Positions 1-5,339 of a stretch of 6,231 nt of DNA are shown here, one piece after another. Each line of letters begins with the position of its first letter. Position 1 is the first letter of the stretch. Origin of the DNA: Nostoc cf. edaphicum LEGE 07299 (GTDB lineage: Bacteria; Cyanobacteriota; Cyanobacteriia; Cyanobacteriales; Nostocaceae); contig NZ_JADEXF010000239.1 in assembly GCF_015207245.1 (NCBI RefSeq), forward strand, positions 1 through 6,231. Direction: 5' to 3'. Position numbers and translations under genes: made by a program. The notes beneath the pieces are model-generated. The model saw only the letters and a list, made by a program, of their open reading frames with translations, had not been told where the DNA came from and did not search any database.

Positions 1-373
1 AATTCAGCTTAATTGCTCCTTTACTCCCAGCTTTGACACCACTGCCAATTAATTTAACTTCCCCATCTGCACTAATTTCTACCGATAGCTCAATTTCATC
101 TAGCTGCATCTTGGAGTTGACTTTTGCTTGCTGTTCAGCTTGACTAAACAAACTTCCCACGAGTTTGAGAAAGTGAGTCATATTTTGCTCTAATGTTTGA
201 GCGCTAACCTTAACAGCATCTCCTACCCCTTTGCTACCAGTGCTTTCCCTGATAGTTTCGTCTCCCCAACTGCGTGTATTAGAACTCCCGCCTTTAGCAC
301 CGTTAGGAATCGATATTTGAGGGGTATCATCCGTCACGATCCAAATGCGATCGTCTTGGGGTGTTTCTGACAT
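1..373 (-). CDS. Pepco/Trypco-like small domain protein, C-terminus cut by window edge
   Basis: Reading the minus strand from ATG at 373 gives 124 codons without a stop, running off the left edge, so the C-terminus is missing. The N-terminus (MSETPQDDRIWIVTDDTP) leads into a low-complexity Gly/Ser/Asn stretch (about residues 24-50). A predicted helix follows (about 55-82, around TLEQNMTHFLKLVGSLFSQA), then a beta-rich segment (about 90-124) with MQLDEIELSVEIS and a Gly/Lys-rich end (VKAGSKGAIKLN). A helix followed by an 'xDEIELSVEI...GxGxKAGxKGAI' tail matches my memory of the small proteins called Pepco or trypsin-co-occurring domains. Those are thought to partner protease, caspase-like or NTPase effectors in bacterial conflict systems. 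No catalytic motif is visible, so it would be an adaptor, not an enzyme. An effector partner, if present, would lie left of the window. No strong Shine-Dalgarno is seen. That a gene exists here is likely; the family name is less certain. Confidence 0.65.
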   Translation of the reverse strand, partial: MSETPQDDRIWIVTDDTPQISIPNGAKGGSSNTRSWGDETIRESTGSKGVGDAVKVSAQTLEQNMTHFLKLVGSLFSQAEQQAKVNSKMQLDEIELSVEISADGEVKLIGSGVKAGSKGAIKLN

Positions 374-605
374 ACTACTTTAAATATTTAGGTTAAATCT
401 TCCCATAAATATAGATACAACGGTAGAGAAAGCGATTCCGATTACTAAAAAATTTCACTGAGCATCTTAGACATCTCCTTTGCGCCCCTCTGCGTCAAAA
501 AGTTTTCTCTAGTCAGGAATTGCGTAGGCAAAGCCCGTCATAGACATCGCACTCAAATTATCTTAGATTGGGTGCGATGCTAATCTGAATATCTGTAATC
601 CAGTC
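374..605. other. Gene-free stretch between Pepco-like gene and MITE, with repeat-like sequence
   Basis: I see no convincing coding frame here. The segment around 470-500 (CTTTGCGCCCCTCTGCGTCA) and the one around 522-550 (GCGTAGGCAAAGCCCGTCA and onward) resemble short degenerate sequences that recur between genes in Nostoc-type genomes; this is from memory and unchecked. Any promoter of the leftward gene must lie here. An A/T-rich patch at 380-420 is the natural place, but I find no good -35/-10 pair. Confidence 0.5.
545..579. repeat. Hairpin with 12-bp stem, probable dispersed palindromic repeat
   Basis: CATCGCAC (545-552) pairs perfectly with GTGCGATG (572-579). The stem continues inward by one G-T pair and three Watson-Crick pairs to 556/568, leaving an 11-nt loop. 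No T-run follows on either strand, so it does not look like an intrinsic terminator. It directly abuts a segment that resembles an interspersed Nostoc repeat, so I read it as part of a repeat. Confidence 0.55.
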
Positions 606-608
606 TTA

Positions 609-777
609 GAGGATGTTTGAAAAGTCATAATTGATGTATCAAATATTTACCCCACCCTAACCCTCCCCTTATAAAGGGGAGGGAACCGGATTTTCTTGTT
701 TCCCCCCTTTATAAGGGGGGATTAAGGGGGGTAATAATTCGATTAAAATCACAACATACCACTTTTCAAACATCCTC
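609..777. mobile_element. MITE-like non-coding element with perfect terminal inverted repeats
   Basis: AGAGGATGTTTGAAAAGT at 608-625 is repeated in perfect inversion at 761-778. The ends are bounded by TTA at 606-608 and TTA at 778-780, which fits a TTA or TA target duplication; because TTA-GAGG mirrors CCTC-TTA, the exact edge is ambiguous by 1-2 bases. The interior encodes nothing. It holds two tight hairpins: CCCTCCCCTT/AAGGGGAGGG at 661-670/674-683 with a 3-nt loop, and TCCCCCCTT/AAGGGGGGA at 701-709/713-721 with a 3-nt loop. The C-rich segment at 648-673 is also roughly complementary to the G-rich segment at 711-734, so the whole element can fold into one long structure. Small size, terminal repeats, no transposase and a possible TA-type duplication suggest a MITE mobilised by an IS630/Tc1-like transposase elsewhere; the transposase family is inference. 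Confidence 0.75.
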
Positions 778-820
778 TTAAGTACAATTATTTGATAACT
801 TTCAGTGCATTTACAACCCC

Positions 821-1693
821 ATGATAAAACCCGCCGATGTCAGCACCAAACGCTTAATCAGCCTTGCACCTGATAACTGGGTAAAATGGGTAACGCAAAT
901 TCCTGATATTGTTGCTGGCGAAATTCTTAACTCAGAATTTCAGTGGATAAGTCGAGAAAGTGATGTTTTAATCAGTGCCGAAAGCCCTCAGCACGGAAAA
1001 TTTCTCGTTCTTAACGAATTACAACTGCGCTATAAACCAGAAATGCCGCGCAGGATGCGTGCTTATGCAGCACTTGCAGAAGAAAAATATAATTTGCCAA
1101 CGTATCCAGTACTAATTAATATCCTCAAGGCAAGTGACGCTGAAATACCGACAAGTTATGAATTAAATATTGCTGGTTTACGTGCTATTCAAGATTACCG
1201 TGTCATTAACCTGTGGGAAGTTGATGTAAATATTGCCTTTGCACAACCATTACCATCACTACTTCCATTTGTACCCATCCTCAAAGGAGGTGATAACGAG
1301 TCTACAATTCGAGACGCATTGCGAATCTTACGTGCGGATGAACAATTGAATCAACTAGAAACAGTATTAGGATTTTTTGCTACGTTTGTATTAGATAGTG
1401 CAATAGTTCAGCAAATTTTGAGGTGGGATATGGCACTTTTAGAGCAGTCACCTTGGTATCAAGAAATTTTTAGCAAAGGGGAAGAACGCGGAGAACTGCG
1501 AGGAAGAAAGGAGGAATTATATTCAGGAATTGAATTAGCATTAGAAATTAAGTTTGGCAATCAAGGTTTAGAATTGATGCCGATAATCTCTCAAATTACA
1601 GATTTGCAGAAATTAAAAGCAATTCAGCAAGCAATTAAAACTGTAAATACAGTAAATGAATTACAGCAAGTTTTGTCAACCAACTTGACATGA
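821..1693 (+). CDS. Rpn-family / PD-(D/E)XK nuclease-like protein (putative transposase-related family)
   Basis: This 290-residue protein resembles the cyanobacterial Rpn (recombination-promoting nuclease, COG5464-like) family. A PD-(D/E)XK core appears intact: an Asp after a strand (D48 in ESDVLI), then a strand carrying the E-x-Q version of the motif (E66 and Q68 in FLVLNELQLRY). The family-typical PRRM segment (76-79) leads into a helix, and LPTYPVLINIL (92-102) forms another core strand. The C-terminal half is helical, with a charged, coiled-coil-like stretch (about 219-233, KGEERGELRGRKEEL) and a final helical segment ending near NELQQVL. Length is normal and no frameshift is seen. The family is known for Mg-dependent DNA cleavage and raised recombination in E. 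coli; the cellular role of cyanobacterial members is unclear, and this may be a domesticated or selfish gene. The ATG at 821 is the only good start, since an in-frame stop lies at 779-781. No Shine-Dalgarno is visible. It stands alone, 40 bp after a MITE. Confidence 0.75.
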   Translation: MIKPADVSTKRLISLAPDNWVKWVTQIPDIVAGEILNSEFQWISRESDVLISAESPQHGKFLVLNELQLRYKPEMPRRMRAYAALAEEKYNLPTYPVLINILKASDAEIPTSYELNIAGLRAIQDYRVINLWEVDVNIAFAQPLPSLLPFVPILKGGDNESTIRDALRILRADEQLNQLETVLGFFATFVLDSAIVQQILRWDMALLEQSPWYQEIFSKGEERGELRGRKEELYSGIELALEIKFGNQGLELMPIISQITDLQKLKAIQQAIKTVNTVNELQQVLSTNLT

Positions 1694-1706
1694 AACACCA
1701 AAAACA

Positions 1707-1736
1707 TAACCCCTCTCCGCCACCGGAAAGGGGTTA
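1707..1736. terminator. Hairpin after the Rpn-like gene, probable terminator without U-tract
   Basis: TAACCCCT (1707-1714) pairs with AGGGGTTA (1729-1736). After one mismatch the stem continues with T1716-A1727, C1717-G1726 and C1718-G1725, leaving a 6-nt loop. It lies 13 bases past the stop of the Rpn-like gene, between convergent genes. No T-run follows, so termination is only inferred from position; it could equally be a repeat. Confidence 0.45.
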
Positions 1737-1763
1737 ATGACTGCCGAAACCACTATCTTGTAC

Positions 1764-1783
1764 AGACGCGATTCATCGCGTCT
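1764..1783. repeat. Perfect 8-bp palindromic hairpin downstream of ndhJ, dispersed-repeat type
   Basis: AGACGCGA (1764-1771) and TCGCGTCT (1776-1783) form a perfect stem around a TTCA loop. It begins 15 bases beyond the ndhJ stop as read on the minus strand. A GTACAGACGCGATT...CGCGTCTC palindrome is, as I recall, one of the common small repeats in Nostoc genomes. It may stabilise the 3' end of the ndh transcript or help end it, but neither strand has a T-run after the stem. Confidence 0.6.
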
Positions 1784-1797
1784 CGATTCAGCAATCT

Positions 1798-2328
1798 CTA
1801 ATAAGCATCCTGTAACTCGTAGAAATCAGGCGAGATGTAATCCTTCCGCAAAGGCCAACCTACCCAATCTTCCGGCATCAAAATCCGCTTCAGATTTGGG
1901 TGTCCTTCGTAGATAATGCCGTACATATCGTAAGACTCGCGCTCTTGCCAATCTGCGGTCTTCCAAATCCAGTACACAGAAGGCACTACAGGATTTTCCC
2001 GTGGTAAAAACACTTTAACTCGAACTTCTTCGGGGCGATCGCTATTATCACCGACTTTAATCAAGTGATACACACTTACCAATTCCTGTCCTGGCCCAAG
2101 GTCAATACCACCTTGAAACTGGAGATAATTAAACCCATAGGCATAAAGGGCTGTAGCGGTAGGAAGCAAGAAATCTGCCGTCACCTTAATTATCTCTACA
2201 CCATTCTTATCCGGTGCTAAAAACTCATGGTCAAAGCCATTTTCCGTCAACCACTGGGAAACTTTACCCGCTTGTACCAATGACTCTTCTTTCTCTGCTG
2301 GTACTGGTTTAGATTCTTCTTCAGCCAC
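1798..2328 (-). CDS. ndhJ: NAD(P)H-quinone oxidoreductase subunit J (NDH-1)
   Basis: NdhJ is the counterpart of the 30-kDa (NuoC) subunit of complex I. It sits in the hydrophilic arm of the thylakoid NDH-1 complex, which passes electrons from reduced ferredoxin to plastoquinone in cyclic electron flow, respiration and CO2 uptake. The 176 residues are full length for the cyanobacterial family. The 30-kDa signature is at residues 129-150 (ERESYDMYG, then [10 protein letters not shown]), followed by the conserved WPLRKDY (158-164). The N-terminus is acidic and Lys/Glu rich, as is usual. Translation starts at GTG (2326-2328), overlapping the ndhK stop by 8 bp, with AAGGAGG placed 9 bases upstream. 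It is the last gene of the ndhC-K-J operon and converges on the Rpn-like gene. Confidence 0.97.
   Translation of the reverse strand: MAEEESKPVPAEKEESLVQAGKVSQWLTENGFDHEFLAPDKNGVEIIKVTADFLLPTATALYAYGFNYLQFQGGIDLGPGQELVSVYHLIKVGDNSDRPEEVRVKVFLPRENPVVPSVYWIWKTADWQERESYDMYGIIYEGHPNLKRILMPEDWVGWPLRKDYISPDFYELQDAY
2035..2042. repeat. HIP1 octamer in ndhJ
   Basis: GCGATCGC, the highly iterated palindrome of many cyanobacteria, lies inside ndhJ. It supports the cyanobacterial assignment. Confidence 0.9.
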
Positions 2329-3058
2329 GGGTTTGTTCCTCCTTTTGCGCCTTTTCTGTCAGCAGTGCAGGTGGTATTGGCATACCGATTGCTTCTGCCA
2401 ATTCCTTTGGTGGTGCAGAGCGAGTTGCTGACTGCAAATACTTACCAGTTAAGATTTCTTCTACTGGCTTCAGGTTATGAGTCGTGCTGTAATAGCGGTG
2501 GGTTTGCTTAATTTTATCCCGCTCTTGCATCGATTCATTGGCGATTTTCTTCCGCAGCTTAATGATTGCGTCGATAATTGCTTCTGGACGGGGAGGACAA
2601 CCAGGCAAATACACATCCACAGGAATCAGTTTATCGACTCCGCGCACTGCTGTGGGGGAATCAACGCTGAACATCCCGCCAGTAATTGTACAAGCTCCCA
2701 TCGCAATTACATACTTTGGCTCTGGCATTTGTTCGTAAAGACGCACCAATTGCGGAGCCATCTTCATCGTAATAGTCCCTGCCGTAATAATTAAATCGGC
2801 TTGGCGGGGGCTAGAACGGGGAATTAGCCCAAAACGGTCAAAGTCAAATCGGGAACCAATTAAAGCTGCAAACTCAATAAAGCAGCAAGCAGTACCAAAT
2901 AACAACGGCCACAGACTAGAAAGCCGCGCCCAGTCGTAAAGATCGTCAACCGTCGTCAAAATGACGTTTTCGGAAAGGTCTTGAGTGACATTAGTACGCT
3001 CAATGGGGTTGATGATTCGTTCTTTACCCTGGGTTGTTAAGTTAGAATTCAAGACCAT
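2321..3058 (-). CDS. ndhK: NAD(P)H-quinone oxidoreductase subunit K (NDH-1, cluster N2 subunit)
   Basis: NdhK is the PSST/NuoB-type subunit that holds the terminal 4Fe-4S cluster N2, next to the plastoquinone site at the base of the NDH-1 hydrophilic arm. All four expected ligands are present: the tandem C58-C59 in [12 protein letters not shown]123 in [11 protein letters not shown], and C154 in [12 protein letters not shown]. The 245 residues match the full-length cyanobacterial protein, including the Pro-rich, charged C-terminal extension (about 195-245), which bacterial NuoB lacks. The ATG at 3058 is set by AAAGGAG 7 bases upstream. The gene overlaps ndhC by 10 bp at its start and ndhJ by 8 bp at its end, so the three are almost surely co-transcribed and translationally coupled. 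Confidence 0.98.
   Translation of the reverse strand: MVLNSNLTTQGKERIINPIERTNVTQDLSENVILTTVDDLYDWARLSSLWPLLFGTACCFIEFAALIGSRFDFDRFGLIPRSSPRQADLIITAGTITMKMAPQLVRLYEQMPEPKYVIAMGACTITGGMFSVDSPTAVRGVDKLIPVDVYLPGCPPRPEAIIDAIIKLRKKIANESMQERDKIKQTHRYYSTTHNLKPVEEILTGKYLQSATRSAPPKELAEAIGMPIPPALLTEKAQKEEQTRG
2338..2344 (-). promoter_or_regulatory. Shine-Dalgarno for ndhJ, inside ndhK
   Basis: On the minus strand AAGGAGG lies 9 bases before the GTG of ndhJ and within the last codons of ndhK. It supports the GTG start and suggests coupled translation. Confidence 0.75.
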
Positions 3059-3411
3059 TCCAAAGCTCCTTTACGCCATGCGTAAACTAAAGCGACTACA
3101 AGAATTGCAATAAAGACTAGCGCTTCAATAAATGCTAATAGCCCCAAACGGTGGAAAGCTACCGCCCAAGGATACAAGAAAACAGTCTCCACATCAAAGA
3201 CGACGAAGACCAGAGCAAACATGTAGTAGCGGATGTTGAACTGAATCCAGGCTCCCCCGATGGGTTCCATGCCAGATTCATAAGTGGTGCGACGTTCTGG
3301 AGCGTAACCACTGGGTCGTAGGAGCTTGGAAGCTGAGAGCGCTAAGGCAGGTACTAGGCTACAGATGATGAAGAAGCCTAGAAGGTACTCGTAACCGCTG
3401 AGGACAAACAC
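3049..3411 (-). CDS. ndhC: NAD(P)H-quinone oxidoreductase subunit 3 (NDH-1)
   Basis: NdhC is the ND3/NuoA counterpart, a small membrane subunit at the junction of the membrane and hydrophilic arms of NDH-1. Its 120 residues show three membrane helices (about 8-28, 63-82 and 91-111). They also show the conserved loop YESGMEP (44-50) and the acidic FDVE motif (72-75) at the second helix. Length and sequence fit the cyanobacterial family. The start is GTG at 3409-3411: the reading frame meets a stop four codons upstream and offers no ATG, and the N-terminus [12 protein letters not shown] is the usual one. The Shine-Dalgarno is poor, unlike those of ndhK and ndhJ. This is the first gene of the operon and is divergent from rubA. 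Confidence 0.97.
   Translation of the reverse strand: MFVLSGYEYLLGFFIICSLVPALALSASKLLRPSGYAPERRTTYESGMEPIGGAWIQFNIRYYMFALVFVVFDVETVFLYPWAVAFHRLGLLAFIEALVFIAILVVALVYAWRKGALEWS
3066..3072 (-). promoter_or_regulatory. Shine-Dalgarno for ndhK, inside ndhC
   Basis: AAAGGAG on the minus strand lies 7 bases before the ndhK ATG, within the end of ndhC. It fixes the ndhK start and indicates translational coupling. Confidence 0.75.
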
Positions 3412-3454
3412 AATGAGTATCTACCGCTTATGGAGTATTTTAAGTAGTGAGTTT

Positions 3455-3501
3455 TGAGTGCTGAGTGCTGAGTGCTGAGTGCTGAGTGCTGAGTGCTGAG
3501 T
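3455..3501. repeat. Heptanucleotide tandem repeat, about 6.7 copies of TGAGTGC
   Basis: Six perfect copies of TGAGTGC begin at 3455, 3462, 3469, 3476, 3483 and 3490, followed by a partial TGAGT to 3501. It belongs to the class of short tandemly repeated heptamers (STRR) known from heterocystous cyanobacteria. The repeat ends 44 bases upstream of the ndhC start codon and would lie in the ndhC leader if the promoter is at or beyond 3590. On the ndh sense strand it reads GCACTCA. Confidence 0.9.
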
Positions 3502-3589
3502 AGGAATCTCACTTCTTTACTCAGAACTTTCGGAACTCGGAACTGTTTTACCCAACGCCCAATCCCTTAACTGCGTAACTTTCTTTTAC

Positions 3590-3595
3590 ATTATA
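3590..3595 (-). promoter_or_regulatory. Candidate -10 box for the ndhC-K-J operon
   Basis: A perfect TATAAT stands on the minus strand about 180 bases upstream of ndhC. No acceptable TTGACA-like -35 lies 16-18 bases before it, so it is a guess from one box. If used, the leader would be about 170 bases and would contain the heptamer repeat. Confidence 0.35.
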
Positions 3596-3682
3596 TCTGT
3601 TTGGTTTTTCTGAAATCTGGGAAACAGACGGACTTCAAGTATTTGATTCGCTTTTGCTAGTGATAGAAAAGTCTAACAATTA

Positions 3683-3691
3683 TGTCATAAT
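3683..3691 (+). promoter_or_regulatory. Candidate extended -10 for rubA
   Basis: TGTCATAAT has the TGn extension followed by CATAAT, one base off TATAAT. It would start transcription about 35-40 bases before the rubA ATG. There is no matching -35, so support is weak. Confidence 0.3.
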
Positions 3692-3734
3692 TTTTAACGT
3701 ATATTTAAGATTTCTCCTTTGCGAGGCCTTAGCC

Positions 3735-4070
3735 ATGAGCGAACCAGCTGTTGAGACTACGGTGTTAGACCGCTACGAGTGTCGCGCCTGCGGTTATGTT
3801 TACGAACCCGAAAAGGGAGACGACAAAGATGATATTGCTTCAGGTACAAGCTTTGCAGAACTGCCCATAAATTGGCGCTGTCCAGTTTGTTCTGCTAAAA
3901 AGACCGCTTTTGCCAACATCGGCCCTGCCGGTACTGCATCCGGCTTTAAAGAAAATCTCGGTTATGGTTTGGGTGTTAACAACCTAACGCCAACCCAAAA
4001 GAATATCCTAATTTTTGGTGCTTTGGCTCTTGGCTTCTTGTTTTTTATCAGTCTTTACGGCTTACAATGA
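3735..4070 (+). CDS. rubA: Membrane-anchored rubredoxin RubA
   Basis: RubA is a one-iron rubredoxin tied to the thylakoid by a C-terminal helix. In cyanobacteria and algae it is required for photosystem assembly: for PSII in later work, and for PSI cluster FX in earlier Synechococcus work. The 111-residue product has the four iron ligands in two CxxC pairs, C16/C19 (YECRACGYVYEPEKGD) and C49/C52 (WRCPVCSAKK). A Gly-rich linker (about 62-80) and one membrane helix (about 90-108) follow. The chosen start is the ATG at 3735, with GAGG 8 bases upstream and the family-typical N-terminus MSEPAVE. A longer in-frame start at TTG 3654 is unlikely. The gene leads the rubA-ycf48-psbEFLJ cluster and is divergent from ndhC. 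Confidence 0.96.
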   Translation: MSEPAVETTVLDRYECRACGYVYEPEKGDDKDDIASGTSFAELPINWRCPVCSAKKTAFANIGPAGTASGFKENLGYGLGVNNLTPTQKNILIFGALALGFLFFISLYGLQ

Positions 4071-4144
4071 CAGCCTTTAAGCAATTCCAAATAACACTCT
4101 CTACCAGAGGCTTTACACTGCGCTAACAAAATTCAAAATCAAAA

Positions 4145-4170
4145 AGCCAGGGTTCTACAGCATCCTGGCT
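4145..4170. terminator. Hairpin between rubA and ycf48, U-tract on the minus strand only
   Basis: AGCCAGG (4145-4151) pairs with CCTGGCT (4164-4170), extended by one G-T pair. Read on the plus strand, no T-run follows. On the minus strand the stem is followed by TTTTTGATTTTG, the form of an intrinsic terminator, though no minus-strand gene is known to end here. It may attenuate rubA read-through into ycf48 or stop antisense transcription. Confidence 0.4.
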
Positions 4171-4211
4171 GCCAACTCCTACAAAAATTTAGAAATAACT
4201 AAGAAATACTG

Positions 4212-5231
4212 ATGCATTCAATTGTGAAAGGTTGGCAACGAATATTTGCCTTGTTAATAGTAGTCGTGATGTGCATAGGTTGTAGCCAAGTTCCCTCTGT
4301 TAGCTACAACCCTTGGAAAGTAATTTCTGTGCCAACAGACTCAAATTTATTGGATATTGCTTTTACTGATAACCTTGAGCATGGCTACTTAGTCGGTAGC
4401 AATGCCACCCTATTGGAAACCAATGACGGTGGTAATACCTGGAAACCAATAACACTGCAACTGGATGAACAGAAGTATCGCTTTGACTCAGTAAGTTTTG
4501 CAGGTAAAGAAGGCTGGATTGCCGGAGAGCCTGGACTTTTACTACATACTACCGATGAAGGTGCTTCTTGGTCGCGTATCCCCCTGAGCGAAAAGTTACC
4601 AGGTAGCCCGATCGCAGTTAAGGCGCTAGCAGACAATACAGCGGAAATGGCTACTAATGTTGGAGCCATATATAAGACCACAGACGGCGGCAAAAACTGG
4701 AAAGCCCAGGTGGAATCAGCAGTGGGTGTGGTGCGTAACTTGGAACGTTCTCCTGATGGTAAATATATTGCTGTTTCTGCTAAGGGTAGCTTCTACTCGA
4801 CTTGGGAACCAGGCCAAGATGCTTGGGTTCCCCATAACCGCAATAGTTCTCGGCGGGTAGAAAACATGGGCTTTGGTGAAAATGGGCAATTGTGGTTGCT
4901 AGCTAGAGGAGGTCAAGTTCAGTTTAGTGACCCAACTAAACCTGAAGAATGGCAAGAGGCAAAATATCCAGAGTTATCCACCAGTTGGGGTTTACTAGAT
5001 TTGGCATATCGCACACCCGATGAAATTTGGGTAGGTGGCGGTAGCGGTAATTTGCTACGCAGTGGCGACGGTGGCAAAACTTGGGAAAAAGACCGTGACA
5101 TCGAAGAAGTTGCGGCTAATTTGTACAAGATTGTGTTCTTAGAGCCAGAGCGGGGATTTATAATTGGCGATCGCGGCGTTTTGCTCAAATATCTACCGAA
5201 CCCTGAAGCAACTTCCCCAGAGGCAGCTTGA
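4212..5231 (+). CDS. ycf48: Photosystem II assembly factor Ycf48 (HCF136 homologue)
   Basis: Ycf48 is a lumenal seven-bladed beta-propeller that binds newly made D1 and helps form the PSII reaction-centre complex, including repair. The 339-residue product opens with a signal peptide (basic KGWQR, hydrophobic core about 11-22) ending at a possible lipobox CIGC, with C24 as the likely lipidated Cys. Four clear Asp-box/BNR-like turns recur: NDGGNTW (71-77), DEGASW (115-120), TDGGKNW (157-163) and GDGGKTW (285-291). Other blades are more degenerate. An SSRR segment (212-215) fits the Arg-rich patch reported for the family. Length is normal. The ATG at 4212 has no strong Shine-Dalgarno but is the only start that yields the full signal peptide. 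It lies between rubA and psbE, the usual cyanobacterial order. Confidence 0.96.
   Translation: MHSIVKGWQRIFALLIVVVMCIGCSQVPSVSYNPWKVISVPTDSNLLDIAFTDNLEHGYLVGSNATLLETNDGGNTWKPITLQLDEQKYRFDSVSFAGKEGWIAGEPGLLLHTTDEGASWSRIPLSEKLPGSPIAVKALADNTAEMATNVGAIYKTTDGGKNWKAQVESAVGVVRNLERSPDGKYIAVSAKGSFYSTWEPGQDAWVPHNRNSSRRVENMGFGENGQLWLLARGGQVQFSDPTKPEEWQEAKYPELSTSWGLLDLAYRTPDEIWVGGGSGNLLRSGDGGKTWEKDRDIEEVAANLYKIVFLEPERGFIIGDRGVLLKYLPNPEATSPEAA
5167..5174. repeat. HIP1 octamer in ycf48
   Basis: GCGATCGC within the last part of ycf48, in codons for Gly-Asp-Arg-Gly. Confidence 0.9.
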
Positions 5232-5234
5232 AGA

Positions 5235-5274
5235 AGGGAATAGGGTACAGGTTACAGGTTACAGATTATTCCCT
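5235..5274. repeat. Inverted repeat with internal CAGGTTA duplication after ycf48
   Basis: AGGGAATA (5235-5242) is inverted as TATTCCCT (5267-5274). The 24-base loop holds two tandem CAGGTTA copies and a partial third. Pyrimidine-rich CTCTCCCC and related fragments follow to about 5305. The sequence begins 3 bases after the ycf48 stop. No T-run follows, so it could be a weak terminator or a degenerate intergenic repeat. Confidence 0.45.
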
Positions 5275-5339
5275 CTCCCCTGTCACCTATAACCTCTCCC
5301 CTAATCCCCATAGCCAATTTCTGAGAAGAACGTTGCAAC

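Larger units (their letters stand above)
3412..3734. other. Divergent regulatory region between ndhC and rubA
   Basis: These 323 bases separate the leftward ndh operon from the rightward rubA cluster and must hold both promoters. From left to right they contain the ndhC leader, a heptamer tandem repeat (3455-3501), a short low-complexity patch (GGAACTCGGAACT near 3531-3543), a minus-strand TATAAT (3590-3595) and an A/T-rich plus-strand segment before rubA. A frame open from TTG 3654 into rubA exists, but it adds a hydrophobic extension not typical of RubA. Confidence 0.6.

Noticed and set aside
661..721. Pair of intrinsic terminators between the Pepco-like and Rpn-like genes
   Set aside because: The stems have very short loops and no T-tracts, and both lie inside an element with its own terminal repeats, so they belong to the MITE.
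2538..2738. Plus-strand frame of 66 codons antisense to ndhK
   Set aside because: A shadow of the conserved ndhK coding sequence with no family resemblance.
2477..2794. Plus-strand frame of 105 codons antisense to ndhK
   Set aside because: It lies wholly within ndhK, whose four cluster ligands and length are intact, and its product is not recognisable.
3455..3501. CRISPR array
   Set aside because: The repeats are contiguous heptamers with no spacers.
3654..3734. N-terminal extension of rubA from a TTG codon
   Set aside because: It adds 27 residues not typical of RubA and lacks a ribosome site, while ATG 3735 has GAGG at the right distance.
4385..4693. Minus-strand frame of 102 codons inside ycf48
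   Set aside because: It opposes a full-length, well-recognised ycf48 and has no recognisable domain or ribosome site.
4657..4860. Plus-strand frame of 67 codons inside ycf48
   Set aside because: An out-of-phase reading of the propeller-coding sequence.
4919..5188. Minus-strand frame of 89 codons inside ycf48
   Set aside because: Antisense to conserved Asp-box repeats; Ser/Pro-rich composition typical of a shadow frame.
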